Assembly (NCBI GenBank): GCA_027627225.1
Contig: CM051034.1
Coordinates: 16,972,980-17,036,979 of the forward strand
Length of the DNA: 64,000 nucleotides
From: Congeria kusceri
Lineage: Eukaryota; Mollusca; Bivalvia; Myida; Dreissenidae
Direction of reading: 5' to 3'
Shown: piece after piece, positions 46,108 through 58,580 of the stretch
How the letters are laid out: each line of letters starts with the position of its first letter
How positions within the stretch are numbered: position 1 is the stretch's first letter
Translations under genes and position numbers: made by a program
Notes under the pieces: model-generated
Seen by the model: only the letters and a program-made list of their open reading frames with translations
Databases searched by the model: none
What the model was told of the DNA's origin: nothing

Positions 46108-47066
46108 TCTGGGGATTGGTTGTATGAATTATAATGTGATAATTATTATTACGTGATAATTCCGGGATTTTAACATTTTAGGCAGTGTTTACTACATTGT
46201 CAGTATTTCCTTGTATAACATTGTCTGCATTTTCTTGTATATATGCATATTGCCATTTAAACGATGTTACATTATACATTATTGCTCTTATTTAGGACAT
46301 GTAAGAATTCAGATTAATTGAGAAAAGAAAAGCAATGCCCAATCCTCTGTATTACTTTTACTGTTGTTGCTGGTCAATAATAGACTGCTGAGATTTTGTG
46401 CATAATATTTTTAAATGTTTTCTTAAAAACCTGTGATGAACCGTATTGTGATACCGTCTACATAAATTGTATTTTCTTACATGCCGGTAATTATGTGGTG
46501 TTAATTTTAGGCCAGTATGTGCACGTACGTGTAAGTTGTCTCAATTTGTCTGCATTTATTATATTAATGCGTTTGCCTATTTTTCTGTCTCAACAAAAAC
46601 ACATTCCAAGTTCAACCTGTATATTGTGGTGGCCAATGAAATGTTTAATATGAAATATTAATGTATATGCGTATGTTACCCATCTAGAATTGACTGCCAA
46701 TGTTTTATATGTATTGATAATAACGGCAATCACTAGATTTCATTTGATTGTTTTTAACTTTGACTACATTTATTTGTTTAATTGGGTTCTGGGTGTTCGA
46801 AGTAGCATTGTCATGTAGCCAACTTTAAGTATTGATAGCAAACTTGAATGTTGGTGTTTATTAGGTTGTGAATCCTTCCTTTATATTATTATTGTACATG
46901 TATAGAGGACTACTGAAACAAGCATTTTTGAAAGAAATGCGCATACAAAGAAAAGTTCTAAAAAAACACACAACTTGCAGTTATCACATGTAATACCTAT
47001 GCTGTAATATTAATGTATTGAGTAGCTTACTTTTATTTAAATTACATTTTAAATTAGATTGCTTTT
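46108..47066. other. Intergenic AT-rich sequence
   Basis: No gene, RNA or repeat recognised. The 85-codon open frame at 46396-46653 has no recognisable domain and AT-rich composition like its surroundings. Confidence 0.3.
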
Positions 47067-47340
47067 ATGCTCCCGGCAACTTGATGCGGGAGGCATATAG
47101 TGATTGTCCTGTCTGTCCGTCCGTCCGTGACAAGGTTAAGTAGATTTTACCATTTTGTCTAGCACCAACGCCGCTTACTACAACACTTGGATACTTATGG
47201 CTGCTTTATGACCATTCCCTATCCACCCATATCACCCAGCCTCACTTTGACCTTGACCTAATTTGGACTAAGAATAATTCAAATGGGCTGTCCAGCACTA
47301 ACCGGGGGCATGTGTGTTTATCAAACACAGTGTCTTGTTT
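47067..47340 (+). repeat. Pearl/Helitron-like element, second family, single unit
   Basis: ATGCTCCCGGCAACTTGATGCGGGAGGCATATAG... one core ...AACCGGGGGCATGTGTGTTTATCAAACACAGTGTCTTG. This is the shortest copy of the family. Confidence 0.75.
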
Positions 47341-47624
47341 GATTCATGCACATTTGTCTATGCAAAATAAAGATTGATATGAATGTATTAAGTAGTTGTA
47401 TAACTCAGTGAGATTTGCCTTGCAATAACACTTAATTCTGTCCATGTATTTACTCTGATTTTGTTTAAGTTTTAAAACTCCCTTAAATTTTCATATGCAA
47501 TACTTTTAATCATGTCATCGTTCAAATATGATTTTGTTTTAACCATTGTGTATCTTTACTTCAACAACCTATAACAAATAAAGTATGTATAAAAAATGCG
47601 TACCTTTTTACATTAAAACACAGT

Positions 47625-49650
47625 AAAATGTCACACTGCAAAGCGCTAATATCACATTGCGATAATACAATGTCACACCTGCATTATGTTAATGTCACAT
47701 TGCGAGACTAAAATGTCACACTGGAATATGTTAATGTCACATTGTGAGACTAAAATATCACACTGCAAAACATTAATGTCACATTGCGAGACTTAAATGT
47801 CACTCTACAATACGTTAATGTCACATTTTGAGACGTCAGTGTCACACTGCAATACGTTAAATGTCACATAGCGAGACGTCAGTGTCACACTGCATTACGT
47901 TAAATGTCACATTGCAAAACGTTAATTCACAATGTGAGACGTCAGTGTCACACTGCAAAACGTTAATTATCACATTGCGAGACTAAAATGTCACACTGCA
48001 ATACGTTAATGTCACAATGCGAGACGACGATGTCAAACTAAACAAATTTAATGGCACAATGTGAGACGTCCGTGTCACACTGCAAAACGTTAAATGTCAC
48101 ATTGTGAGACTAAAATATCACACTGCAAAACGTTAATGTCACATTGTGAGACTAAACTATCACACTGCAAAACGTTAATGTCACAATGTCAGACGACGAT
48201 ATCATACTGCAAAACGTTAATGTCACAATGTGAGACGTCGATGTCTGTCACAATGTGAGAGGACGCTGTCACAGTGCAAAACGTTAATGCCACAATGTGA
48301 GACGACGATGTCACAGTGCACAACGTTAATGTCACAATGTGAGAGGACGCTGTCACAGTGCAAAACGTTAATGTCACAATGTGAGAGGACGCTGTCACAG
48401 TGCATTAATGCCACAATGTGAGACGACGATGTCACAGTGCACAACGTTAATGTCACAATGCAAGACGACTTGTCACACTGCAAAACGTTAATGCCACAAT
48501 GTGAGACGACGATGTCACAGTGCACAACGTTAATGCCACTATGTGAAACGACGATGTCACACTGCAAAACATTAATGCCACAATGTGAGACAACGATGTC
48601 ACAGTGCACAACGTTAATGCCACTATGTGAGACGACGATATCACACTGCAAAACATTAATGCCACAATGTGAGACAACGATGTCACAGTGCACAACGTTA
48701 ATGCCACTATGTGAGACGACGATGTCACACTGCAAAACGTTAATTCACAATGTCCAACGTCGATGATACACTGCAAAACGTGTATGTCACAAAGCAAAAC
48801 GTTAATGTAACAATGTGAGACAACGATGTCACAGTGCAAAACGTTAATTTCACAATGCAAAACATTGTCACACTGCAAAACGTTAATGTCACAATGTGAG
48901 ACAACGATGTCACACTGCAAAATGTTTATGTTACTCTGCAAAACGTCAATATCACACTGCATAACGTTAATGTCACAATGTGAGACGATGATGTCACACT
49001 GCAAAACGTTTATGTCGCAACGTGAGAAGACGGTGTCACACTGCAAAACGTTTATGTCGCAATGTGAGAAGACGATGTCACACTGCAAAACGTTAATGTC
49101 ACAATGTGAGACGACGATGTCGCAATGCAAAACGTTTATGTCGCAATGTGAGAAGACGATGTCACACTGCGAAACGTTAATGTCACAATGTGAGACAGCG
49201 ATGTCACAGTGCAAAATGTTAATGTCACAATGTGAGACGATGATGTCGCAATGCAAAACGTTAATGTCACACTGTGAGACGACGATGTCACACTGCAAAA
49301 CGTTAATGTCACAATGTGAGACGACGATGTCGCAATGCAAAACGTTAATGTCACACTGTGAGACGACGATGTCACACTGCAAAATGTTAATGTCACATTG
49401 TGAGACGACGATGTAGCAATGCAAAACGTTAATGTCACACTGTGAGACGACGATGTCACCCTGCAAAACGTTAATGTCACACTGCAGAACGTTAATGTCA
49501 CTGCAAAACGTTAATGTCATACTGCAAAACGTTCATGTCACACTGCAAAACGTTAATGTCACTGCAAAACGTTAATGTCACTCTGCAAAACTTAAGTGTC
49601 ACCTTGCAAGACAAAATGATGACACACTGCAAAACGTAAATGTCGCAATC
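47625..49650. repeat. 42-bp satellite block, main part
   Basis: Consensus TGTCACACTGCAAAACGTTAATGTCACAATGTGAGACGACGA with point variants and occasional half-units, about 48 units. Since 42 is a multiple of 3 and the unit lacks stops in several frames, long open frames appear on both strands (up to 355 codons on -). These repeat SQCETTMSQCKTL-like or HCDINVLQCDIVV-like strings and are not evidence of a gene. Confidence 0.92.
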
Positions 49651-49653
49651 ATT

Positions 49654-50158
49654 TCACTCTAGTTCGAGTGAAATGATAAAGTTTGATCATTTCACTCTTG
49701 GTTATATGGAACTACTTTTAACTTTGTTTTATTGTGTGTGTTTTTGAAAGTATGTGAATAGCCTAATCGTCAGTGTGAAACATCGGTCTTTTTAAACAAC
49801 AGAAAACACATAATAAAATTCAATACAAATATAATTAAGCGACAACGACGCAGTAAGAGTGGCACTTTTTTCCCACCACAACAGTGAAATGACAATTTTG
49901 GAATCAAACTGACGTCATTTATAAGACGTCATAATGCACAAAACTTGTGACGCTTCAACATATCTCGCATTTTGTTTATTTATCGTTTAAAAGCATGAAA
50001 TAAAAAGAAAATTGGTTGAATACAGTGTAAGATCGTATTTTATTTCATGAGTGGTCATAGAAACTAGATATTTTCACTCGTGGCTGCGCCACTCGTGAAA
50101 ATATTGTTTCTTGGACCACTCATGAAATAAAATACGATCTTGCACTGCATTACACAAA
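49654..50158. repeat. Insertion in the satellite, including a 131-bp inverted repeat
   Basis: Non-satellite sequence splits the array. At 50021-50151 two roughly 60-bp arms pair: TACAGTGTAAGATCGTATTT and GAAATAAAATACGATCTTGC, with the tip CACTCGTGGCTGCGCCACTCGTG. A smaller hairpin CATTTCACTCTAGTTCGAGTGAAATG is at 49658-49683. Likely a foldback MITE or two nested ones. Confidence 0.65.
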
Positions 50159-50540
50159 TATCCTGTATGTCACACTGCAGAACGTTAATCCACAATGTCA
50201 AACGTCGATGTCACACTGCAAAACGTTATGGTCACAATGTGAGACGACGATGTCACACTGCAAAACGTTAATAACACTCTGCAAACCGGTCATGTCATAC
50301 TGCAAAACGTTAATGTCACACTGCAAAACTTTAATGTTACTGCAAAACGTTAATGTCACTCTGCAAAACGTAAATGTCACATTGCGAGACAAAATCATGA
50401 CACACTGCAAAACGTTAATGTCACAATGAGAGACGACGTTGTCACACTGTAAAACGTTAATTTCACAAGGCAAGACGACGATGTCACGCTGCAAAACCTA
50501 AAAGTCACAACGCGAGACTATCGCACCTTGATGCGAAACG
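50159..50540. repeat. 42-bp satellite block, right part
   Basis: The same unit as 47625-49650 resumes after the insertion (CACACTGCAGAACGTTAATCCACAATGTCAAACG) with more divergent units, about nine copies, then fades out at GCGAGACTATCGCACC. Confidence 0.88.
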
Positions 50541-50862
50541 TTCATGTCAAGATAACAGAAAAAACAAAACCGACCAAAGGACTAAGTTATTTCACAAAGC
50601 GAAAGCATTTTAGTTTTATTGTTTCACTGCTATATAGAACAACAAAATACTAGCTACTAGTAGTGGCAAATAAATATGGCATGTCATTGATTATGCAACG
50701 TAATACAATAAATAAGCATAAAAACACTATAATGTCAGTAGCTATAAGATTGTGTGTGGTAAACAAAACGTATGTAATATTAAACAGATAAAATGAACAA
50801 AACAGCGACTATGTAGATCTTGAGTATTTTGTTTCTAGAATATATAGGGCGAGCTAATGAAA

Positions 50863-51157
50863 AGAGCACTGTATGGCCATATTTTTCACAAATCCTATTT
50901 TTCACATCTGTGAAAAATAGGATCTCATTCTTCATAGGTGTGAATATTAAGATCTTATTCTTCACATTTTCTATGAAGGTTGTCATCGCATCCACTTTTT
51001 GATATGCAATTCAATCATATTCTTTTGTTATCATCACGCATACCACGTTTTTGGCCAATCACATTCTTGACACTTAAAAATGAGACAAATGAGATCATAT
51101 TCTCCACTTGTGTGTGAAAAATACGAATTGTGAAAAATATGATCCTATAGAGCACTC
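50863..51157. repeat. MITE with TATTTTTCACAA terminal repeats
   Basis: Left AGAGCACTGTATGGCCATATTTTTCACAA and right TTGTGAAAAATATGATCCTATAGAGCACTC are inverted. Inside is a perfect hairpin at 50892-50923 with 15-bp arms (ATCCTATTTTTCACA). Flanking stretches 50541-50862 and 51158-51791 hold nothing recognised. Confidence 0.6.
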
Positions 51158-51796
51158 ACAGACATACGAGATCCTTCCTAATGACAAACTATGTGCCGTA
51201 AAAGTGTAGAAGATTGACAACAGATATACGACTGGAATCGTTAATATGCAAACATATGCTGAAGTAATTAGCAAAACAATCTAGCATGTACAGTGAATTC
51301 TTACATGACGTACCGCAACGTTTTCTATAGGCACAGAACACAATTTAGCGTTGTTAAATCGCCAATTTACAACTCAAAAACATACATGTAGTTCCGAAAC
51401 TGTAAAATATAGTTCGCATTGTAATTGCAGTATTTGTCGTCAGGTCATGTAAGAATCGAAATAGTTTTCGAAGTATTTTGGTTTATCTGTAAATAAACAA
51501 CACTTAAATTCCTACGCATCAGAACTCCAACCCGTTGGTTATTAGCCGATAAACAACTATAAATCGAAACTTATTTCTTTATTATCTTATGGTATAAGAT
51601 GATTTCAATACCGTATTATCGAAACATCGGATTTAAAATCTTATTTTGAACTTTAAAATCATCATGCTTAACATGTTATTCCATGTGTATATGATACTAT
51701 ACTCAATGTTGCTTAATTAACACTGACAGTATTTACTCTCGAATAGGTAACTGTGAAAGAATCCACAACTATGCGTGTGTTTTTATAAAGATTACA

Positions 51797-51994
51797 TGTT
51801 GTGAAGGATTTAGAAATTAGTGGTTGTTAGCCGTATTGTGGTAAAATGTAATCGATTAAAGAATGAGTGCTGTGTTCGAATGGATCGATGTAAATATGTT
51901 TTTAGTGGAAAAATAAAAGTGGAAAAAACTCAAAATATCTAGTCTTATTGCCTGAATAGTACACATAATCAGCGTATTTAGACTCTATAGAACA
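51797..51994 (+). repeat. 5' LTR
   Basis: Starts TGTTGTGAAGG and ends TATAGAACA (TG...CA). Contains AATAAA at 51912-51917 as the likely polyadenylation signal. Differs from the 3' LTR at 51841 (G versus A) and 51993 (C versus T). Confidence 0.93.
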
Positions 51995-52187
51995 TTTGTT
52001 GGTAGCAGAGCGTGGTTATTTGAAACGGGAATATGAAATATGCGAACGAATCGAATCGTCGAAAAGTTGAATAGTAATTCGGATAGTCAAGAATTCGAGG
52101 TAAAAACGCTGTTTATGTAGATAAAGACTAGTATGGAATAGTGACGCTAAATTTTGAAGTCTTGAATAGTTAGAGTATCGGTCGAAA

Positions 52188-54380
52188 ATGTCAAAAGAAG
52201 AAGAAACGGAAAACGAACATGCAATGGAGTCGAGAATAGTAGAAATAAAGTTGCAGAAACAAAAGGCAAAGACTAAATTCACACGTAATGCAAATAAATT
52301 GAAAGAAGAACTATCCGACAGTCACATGGATAAAGCATTGGCAAAAGAGTTACTTGACAATGTTGAAGAAGCAATGGATGAAGCGATTAAAATCATCCAC
52401 GAACTGTGCGATGAATATAAGACGCAAGGAAGAACTAAGGAAATGACTGACAGTATTAAAGAAATTGAAAAAATAGAAAATTCCTATGAAGTAGTTGTGG
52501 AAATATATAACAACGCAATATCGGATACATCAGAAGCATCAAATGCAAGTCTAAATGAAAAAGAGGAAAAAAGCACTAAATCTCAACTGGACAGGGATTT
52601 GTCAAGACAAATGAAGAGGGTATCCATACCCATATTCTCGGGAAGGAAACAAGAATATGGATTTTGGAAGGCAGCCTTCACTGCGTGCATTGATAAGACT
52701 GATGCCAGCCCGGAATACAAATTATTACAGTTGAGACAATATCTGAAAGGTGAAGCACTGAAAGCGATAGAGGGTTTAGGTCATTCTGCATTGGCTTATG
52801 AAAAAGCAAAAGAGAGACTAGACAGGAAATTTGGAGGCGAAAGAAAGCGTGTGAATCAGTTCATTGAAGAAATTGAGAAATTTCCAGCCATAAAATATGA
52901 AAATAGTCGATCGGTTGAACAGTTTGCAGACCTGTTGGATATAACATTGATCAATTTGAAAGAACTGAAAGAGCAAGACTTACATAGCAACTTCTTGTAC
53001 CAACAACTTCTAAGAAAGTTACCAGAGAACATGATTTCGCAGTTTGAAAGATGGTTGTTTGAAAATAGCAAAGATGAAACAATTGATATGTTAAATGAAT
53101 GGATTACAAAAGAAGCAGAGTTCAAGGTAATTGCACAGGAAGCCAAGTATGGTTTAGAACAGAAAAAAGAGCAACGGGATAGATCTTTCTTCACAAATGA
53201 GAAAAGACCAGCAAAAAGTCAAAGAGAATGTAAAATATGCAAGAAAACACATGCCATTTGGGATTGTAATGTATTCTCAAATTTAACACCTGCTGAAAGG
53301 TGGGATAAAGCAAAAGAGTTAAGACTATGTTTCAGGTGTCTGAGAAACAACCATGTTGGGAATGATTGCCGAAACTACAGAAAGTGTGTTATAGATGGTT
53401 GTGGTAAAGTTCATCACCGACTGCTGCATAGGTCTGAAAAAAGTGGCTCGGCAGAATCTAGAGATACTACAGCAGAATCGAGAGATACTACAAAAACTTT
53501 CCAGAGTAGGCATGAAACGCTGCATAACAACAGCTCACAATATATTGCGTTACGAACTGTACCTGTTGTACTGAAATATGGAAATAGAACTTTGAAAGTG
53601 AACGCTTTGCTAGATGATGCGAGTACAAAAACTTATGTGAATGCGAATGTTGCCGCTGAACTAAATCTACACGGATCACAAACAGAAATGTCTGTGAGAA
53701 TGTTGAATAATAAGGTTGAAACTTTCTATACAAAGTCAATTACATTTGAAATCCAAAGTATTGATGGAACATTGCAAAAAGAAATTGATGCACAAACTGT
53801 AAAAAATGTCACTGGAGAATTAAAAGTTATTGATTGGTCAAAGGAAAGAATCAAGTATCATCATTTGCAGAACATAGATTTTCCACCAGTGCCAAGAAAA
53901 GCCACAGTTGATATCCTGATTGGGCTTGATAACGCGGACTTGCATATATCAAGACGAGAAATAACAGGAAATAAAGGAGAACCAGTAGCAAGGCTAACAC
54001 CTCTTGGATGGACTTGTGTGGGAAATGTTGAAGCACCTGAGCCAAATGTGTATATAACATTTAATGTGAATGACACAGGTGTCGATCTGACCGAATTCTG
54101 GAACATGGAAAGTATTGGCACAAAAAGTCAATTGTCAGATAAAGATCAGAAGATTTTGAAGACAGCTGAGAGTTCAATTGAATATGACAGCAATTTTTAC
54201 AAAGTGTCAATACCATGGAAGAAAAATAAAACTGAATTGACAGAAAATTATGAAGCTGCTGTAAATCGGCTGGTGAATGTCGAAAAGAGGCTGAAAAAAG
54301 ATAATGAACTAAATGAAGTATACAGGAAAACAATTGAACAGTATGAAAAAAAGGGCTATGTACGAAGGTTAACCAAGTAA
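52188..54380 (+). pseudogene. BEL/Pao gag, protease and start of RT; frame ends at TAA 54378
   Basis: 730 residues from ATG 52188. Order: charged coiled-coil-like N-terminus (1-90); gag-type region of the DUF1759 kind (about 145-275, IPIFSGRKQEYGFWKAAF and LRQYLKGEALKAIEGL); Cys/His zinc-knuckle-like region (about 345-415, CKICKKTHAIWDC, CFRCLRNNHVGNDC); aspartic protease with LLDDAST at about 477, where a D-T/S-G triad would be usual; then the lead-in to RT. The TAA at 54378-54380 falls where the RT continues in the same frame, so it is an internal stop within gag-pol, not a natural end. Confidence 0.88.
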
Positions 54381-55673
54381 GAAAATGACATGAAAGGCTG
54401 GTATTTGCCACATTTTCCCGTTGTAAGATCAGATAAAGAGACGACAAAAGTACGCCTTGTTTTCGATGCATCTGCCAAGCACAATAATATCAGTCTTAAC
54501 GATGTAATTTACCAAGGACCAAAATTGCAAAATGATCTGAACGAAATTCTGTTGAAGTTCAGAAAACACTCGGTAGCTTTAGTTTGTGATGTTGCGGAAA
54601 TGTACTTAAGGGTTGGGCTTAAAGAATGTGACCAGCCGTACCATAGATTTTTGTGGCGAAGTTCTTCGGAGAAGCCGATAGAAGTATATCAATTCACAAG
54701 GCTTGTTTTCGGCGTAAATGCCTCTCCTTTTCTTGCCCAACTGGTATCTCAACACAACGCTGTTAAATTTGAAAATCTGTACCCTTTAGCGTCTAAAACA
54801 ATTAATGAATCCACCTACATGGATGATAGCATGAATTCAGTAGAAAGCCCGATAGAAGCCATAGAACATTACCAACAGCTGAATGAACTCTGGAGAAAAG
54901 CTGGGATGCACGTGCGAAAGTGGTTGTCAAACTCAGAAGAAGTTTTAGAAATAATCCCAGTAGAAGACAGGGCGTTACAGATAAACTTGGCGAAGAGTGA
55001 GCTGCCATCTGTGAAAACGTTAGGCCAGTTATGGCTGGCAAAAGAAGATCAGTTCAGTTTCAGAACAGATTTAACAAACACTGAAATGTCACTGACAAAG
55101 AGAAATTTTCTAAGAAAACTTGCCTCGGTATTTGATCCACTTGGGTTAATAGCGCCATTTATATTGAAAGCAAAAGTAATAATGCAAGAGATATGGGTCA
55201 GTGGCATCGATTGGGATGAAGAAGTTCAACCTGAAATAGCAAATAAAATTAGACAGTGGTTTGATGAGCTCCACCATTTAGACATGATAAGGGTGCCAAG
55301 ATGCCTTCAGAAAGAAAATAGTGAGAATGAGCTCATTGAAATGAGAGTTCATACATTTGTTGACGCGTCCAGCATAGCATATGGAGGTGTAGTGTATACA
55401 AGAAGCTCTTACAAGGATGGTTCAGTAACTGTAAGATTGGTGACAGCTAAAGGAAAGGTAGCGCCACTTGAAGCTGTGTGTATACCGCGATTGGAACTGC
55501 AGGCTGCAGTGTTAGGTTTGAAGCTGACAAAAAAGGTGAACAAGGCACTAGAAATGCCTATGAAAAACGCAACATTCTGGTCAGACAGTATGAACGTGCT
55601 GTTTTGGGTTCGTCATCAGAGTCGACGAATGAAAACATTTGTTGCCAATAGAGTTGGTGAAATCCATAGATAA
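54381..55673 (+). pseudogene. BEL/Pao reverse transcriptase and RNase H; frame ends at TAA 55671
   Basis: Same frame as the gag part. RT motifs in order: WYLPHFPVVRSDKETTKVR, LVCDVAEMYLRVGL (first catalytic Asp), the fingers-palm LVFGVNASPF, and YMDD at 54816-54827. RNase H residues appear in HTFVDASS, IPRLELQAAV and FWSDSMN. A second TAA (55671-55673) interrupts the frame before the integrase. No frameshift is seen, so those two nonsense codons are the only visible damage. No upstream initiation signal for this section is evident. Confidence 0.9.
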
Positions 55674-57407
55674 ACAGAACCCCAACAATGGCGTTATGTG
55701 CCGAGTAAAGAAAATCCGGCAGATTTCATATCGAGAGGATTGACTGTGACTGAACTAAGTGAATCTGCGGTTTGGTTTGAAGGACCAAACTTCCTGATAG
55801 AAGACAGTGAATTGTGGCCAAAGAATCTTATAGAGGCGAAAATAGAGGCCACAAAAGAGTTGAAACAAGCAAACTACAATATAGTTCATGTCGAATCAGA
55901 AGATAAGGAGTCAAGACTAGATCCTGAAAGATTCTCAAGTTGGTATCGACTAGTTCGTGTCTTCGGCTGGGTAGTTCGTTTCATTGAAAACTGTCAGACA
56001 TCGAAAGCTTACAGGGAAAAGGGTTCCCTTAAGGCTCATGAAATACAAGAAAGAGAAAATGACATAATAAGGGAAACACAAAAGGAACATTTTACAGAAG
56101 AATATAAAAGACTCAGTCAAAATCTGAATATCCAGACTAACAGCAAGCTGCTGAAGTTGAATCCAAAAATCGACAGTGAAAGATTAATGAGATGTGATGG
56201 AAGACTTGCATTGGCAGAATGCTTGCCGTACAATACAAAATTTCCCATTATATTACCAAGAAAGAGTGCAGTTACAAAATTGATTGTAAAACAGTTTCAC
56301 GAGGGCAACAATCACTGTGGGACAAATCCAGTACTCTCTGAATTGTCAAGTAGGTATTGGATAATTGCAGCAAGGGAAGTTATCAGAGAAGTTGAAAACA
56401 ATTGTATGGAATGCAGACGAAGGAAATTAAAGGCAGGGAAACAAATCATGGCTCCTTTACCGACCCTTCGTGTGAACTTACCATTGAGAGCCTTTGCAAA
56501 TACTGCCGTTGATTATGGTGGTCCGTTTATCACCGTTCAAGGTCGAGGTAGAAGACGAGAAAAGCGTTACTTGTGTTTGTTCACGTGCCTCTCGACAAGG
56601 GCAGTACATTTGGAAATGGCGTACAGTTTAGACACAAACTCCTTTTTAAACGCCTTTTATCGAATGGTGAACAGAAGAGGTCTTCCTGTGAAAATGTTGT
56701 CAGATAATGGTACAAACTTCGTGAAAGCTGATAAAGAGCTAAAACAGTTAGTTTCTGAATTAAAAGACAGTGAGGATCAAATCGTTGAAAATACAGCAAA
56801 TAAAGGAGTTGAATGGCAGTTCAATCCCCCTCTTGCTCCACACTGGGGTGGCGTACATGAGTCGTTAATCAAAACTGCAAAGAGAGCGATTTATGGGATA
56901 TTGAAGAATGCAGATGTAACTGACGAGGAATTGACAACAGCATTCACTGGGGCAGAAAATCTTATGAACTCACGACCACTTACTTATCAATCCTCAAATC
57001 CAAGTGACTGCACCCCTTTAACGCCCAATCATTTTTTATTCGGACAAATGGGTGGTCAGTTCGCACCACAATCAGTGGATGAAACACAATACAATCTTGT
57101 CAAACGATGGAGGCGAGTACAGGAGCTTGTAAGCCATTTTTGGAACAGGTGGCTTCGTGAATGGTTACCAGCATTGAATCAAAGAAGCAAATGGAACAGA
57201 GAAACAGCAGATATCCGTGAAGGTGACATTGTGATTGTCATCAATCCAGAGGTACCCCGTGGTAATTGGCCGCTGGGACGCGTTAGTAAAGTTCATACAG
57301 GGCGTGATGGACATGTCAGAGCTGCATCCGTAGTTGTTGGCGGAAAGGAGCTGGTTCGTCCAATTGTTAAATTGTGTCCCCTGGAACTCAACATTAACAA
57401 TTCTTAA
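55674..57407 (+). pseudogene. BEL/Pao integrase and C-terminal domain
   Basis: Continues in the same frame after the 55671 TAA. A zinc-binding region (FHEGNNHCGTNP ... NNCMECRRRK), then the integrase core: Asp in VDYGGPF, Asp in LSDNGTNFV and Glu in GGVHESL form the DDE set. The C-terminal domain (RWRRVQELVSHFWNRWLREW, then GDIVIVINPEVPRGNWPLGR) is the DUF5641 type usual for BEL/Pao. It ends in TAA at 57405-57407. Only the in-frame stop upstream separates it from the RT. Confidence 0.9.
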
Positions 57408-58376
57408 GTGAGATCAATAATAATAAATAAAAGAGGCATAATAATCCTCTGAATTGTGTGTGTGACCAGTGTAGTAATAAATAAAAGAGGCATAATAATC
57501 CTCTTCCAATATCAATCTAGTGTAGTTCATAGAAAGATGGTGAACGACAAATTCTACTCTTTTACAAATGTGTGTGTATAAGTGTAAATAGAAACATTAT
57601 GTGACCATGAAGATTATGAAGAATGAAGATGACATCTTATTCATTAATGTACGCATTTATGTAACTATGTATATAATATATATGCATTCATTTTTTAAGC
57701 AAAACATTAATATGATTGAAATAATGTATTCTTTTATTATATTGGACATGAAAACATGCATATACAAATATATGTAATAGCCATATTGTTGTTCGCTTTA
57801 GTAATAGAATGGTTAGTTAAATGTTGCATTTAAGAACTAAACTGTACATTATATTTTACTTAGATTTCAAATATCAAGGAAACATATTTCCATATACTGT
57901 GTAATTGATATATCTTGCTCTTCATGTGTTAAAATCTTTAACTATTTTCCATAACATGTATCATTCTAATACATTGTTTAGTTAAAAAAGATTGTAATCA
58001 TAATAGGCCTAGATGAATATAACAAAATCAGGGGATTTATTGAGCAAATAGGAGAAATTTTGGCTTATATGTAAATTGCCATGATTCTAGTATTGATGTT
58101 GCAAGGGAAAGGCATAATCCATTATTTTACAAGAAAAAGGTCTACACTTAAGTAATGGAAATTAAAGTAATTGTTAATAGACAATTCAATACCAAGTCTG
58201 GTATAAATAGATTTATAGACGTGTAGTGAAAATATTAAACTGGTATTATTTTAATTAAATATTACTAGTGATCGGGTATAGTTATAGTTGCCTAGAAAAT
58301 AATAGAGAAATAATGTTATTTCTAAACTTATTATGAATATTCCTTTTGATGGTTATACCATCAACAAGGGGGGAAA
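57408..58376 (+). other. Non-coding 3' internal region of the retrotransposon
   Basis: AATAATAAATAAAAGAGGCATAATAATCCTCT occurs twice (57417-57448 and 57473-57503 region). No env-like reading frame. The polypurine tract AACAAGGGGGGAAA lies at 58363-58376. Confidence 0.7.
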
Positions 58377-58574
58377 TGTTGTGAAGGATTTAGAAATTAG
58401 TGGTTGTTAGCCGTATTGTGATAAAATGTAATCGATTAAAGAATGAGTGCTGTGTTCGAATGGATCGATGTAAATATGTTTTTAGTGGAAAAATAAAAGT
58501 GGAAAAAACTCAAAATATCTAGTCTTATTGCCTGAATAGTACACATAATCAGCGTATTTAGACTCTATAGAATA
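58377..58574 (+). repeat. 3' LTR
   Basis: 198 bp, identical to the 5' LTR except A at 58421 and T at 58573 (so it ends TA rather than CA). Followed by the TTACA duplication. Confidence 0.93.
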
Positions 58575-58580
58575 TTACAA

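Larger units (their letters stand above)
51797..58574 (+). mobile_element. Full-length BEL/Pao LTR retrotransposon
   Basis: Two 198-bp LTRs (51797-51994 and 58377-58574), a 5-bp target duplication TTACA (51792-51796 and 58575-58579), a primer-binding region just after the left LTR (TTGTTGGTAGCAGAGCGTGG), one gag-pol reading frame, and a polypurine tract AAGGGGGGAAA directly before the right LTR. The order protease-RT-RNase H-integrase and the gag type identify BEL/Pao. The LTRs differ at only two sites, so insertion was recent. It landed next to the pearl-like element at 58581. Confidence 0.95.

Noticed and set aside
48453..49520. 355-codon open frame on the - strand (and 196- and 170-codon frames nearby)
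   Set aside because: Produced by the 42-bp satellite; repeats of one short string on both strands and no start or splice context.
47625..50540. CRISPR array
   Set aside because: Units are contiguous without unique spacers, and the context is animal DNA.
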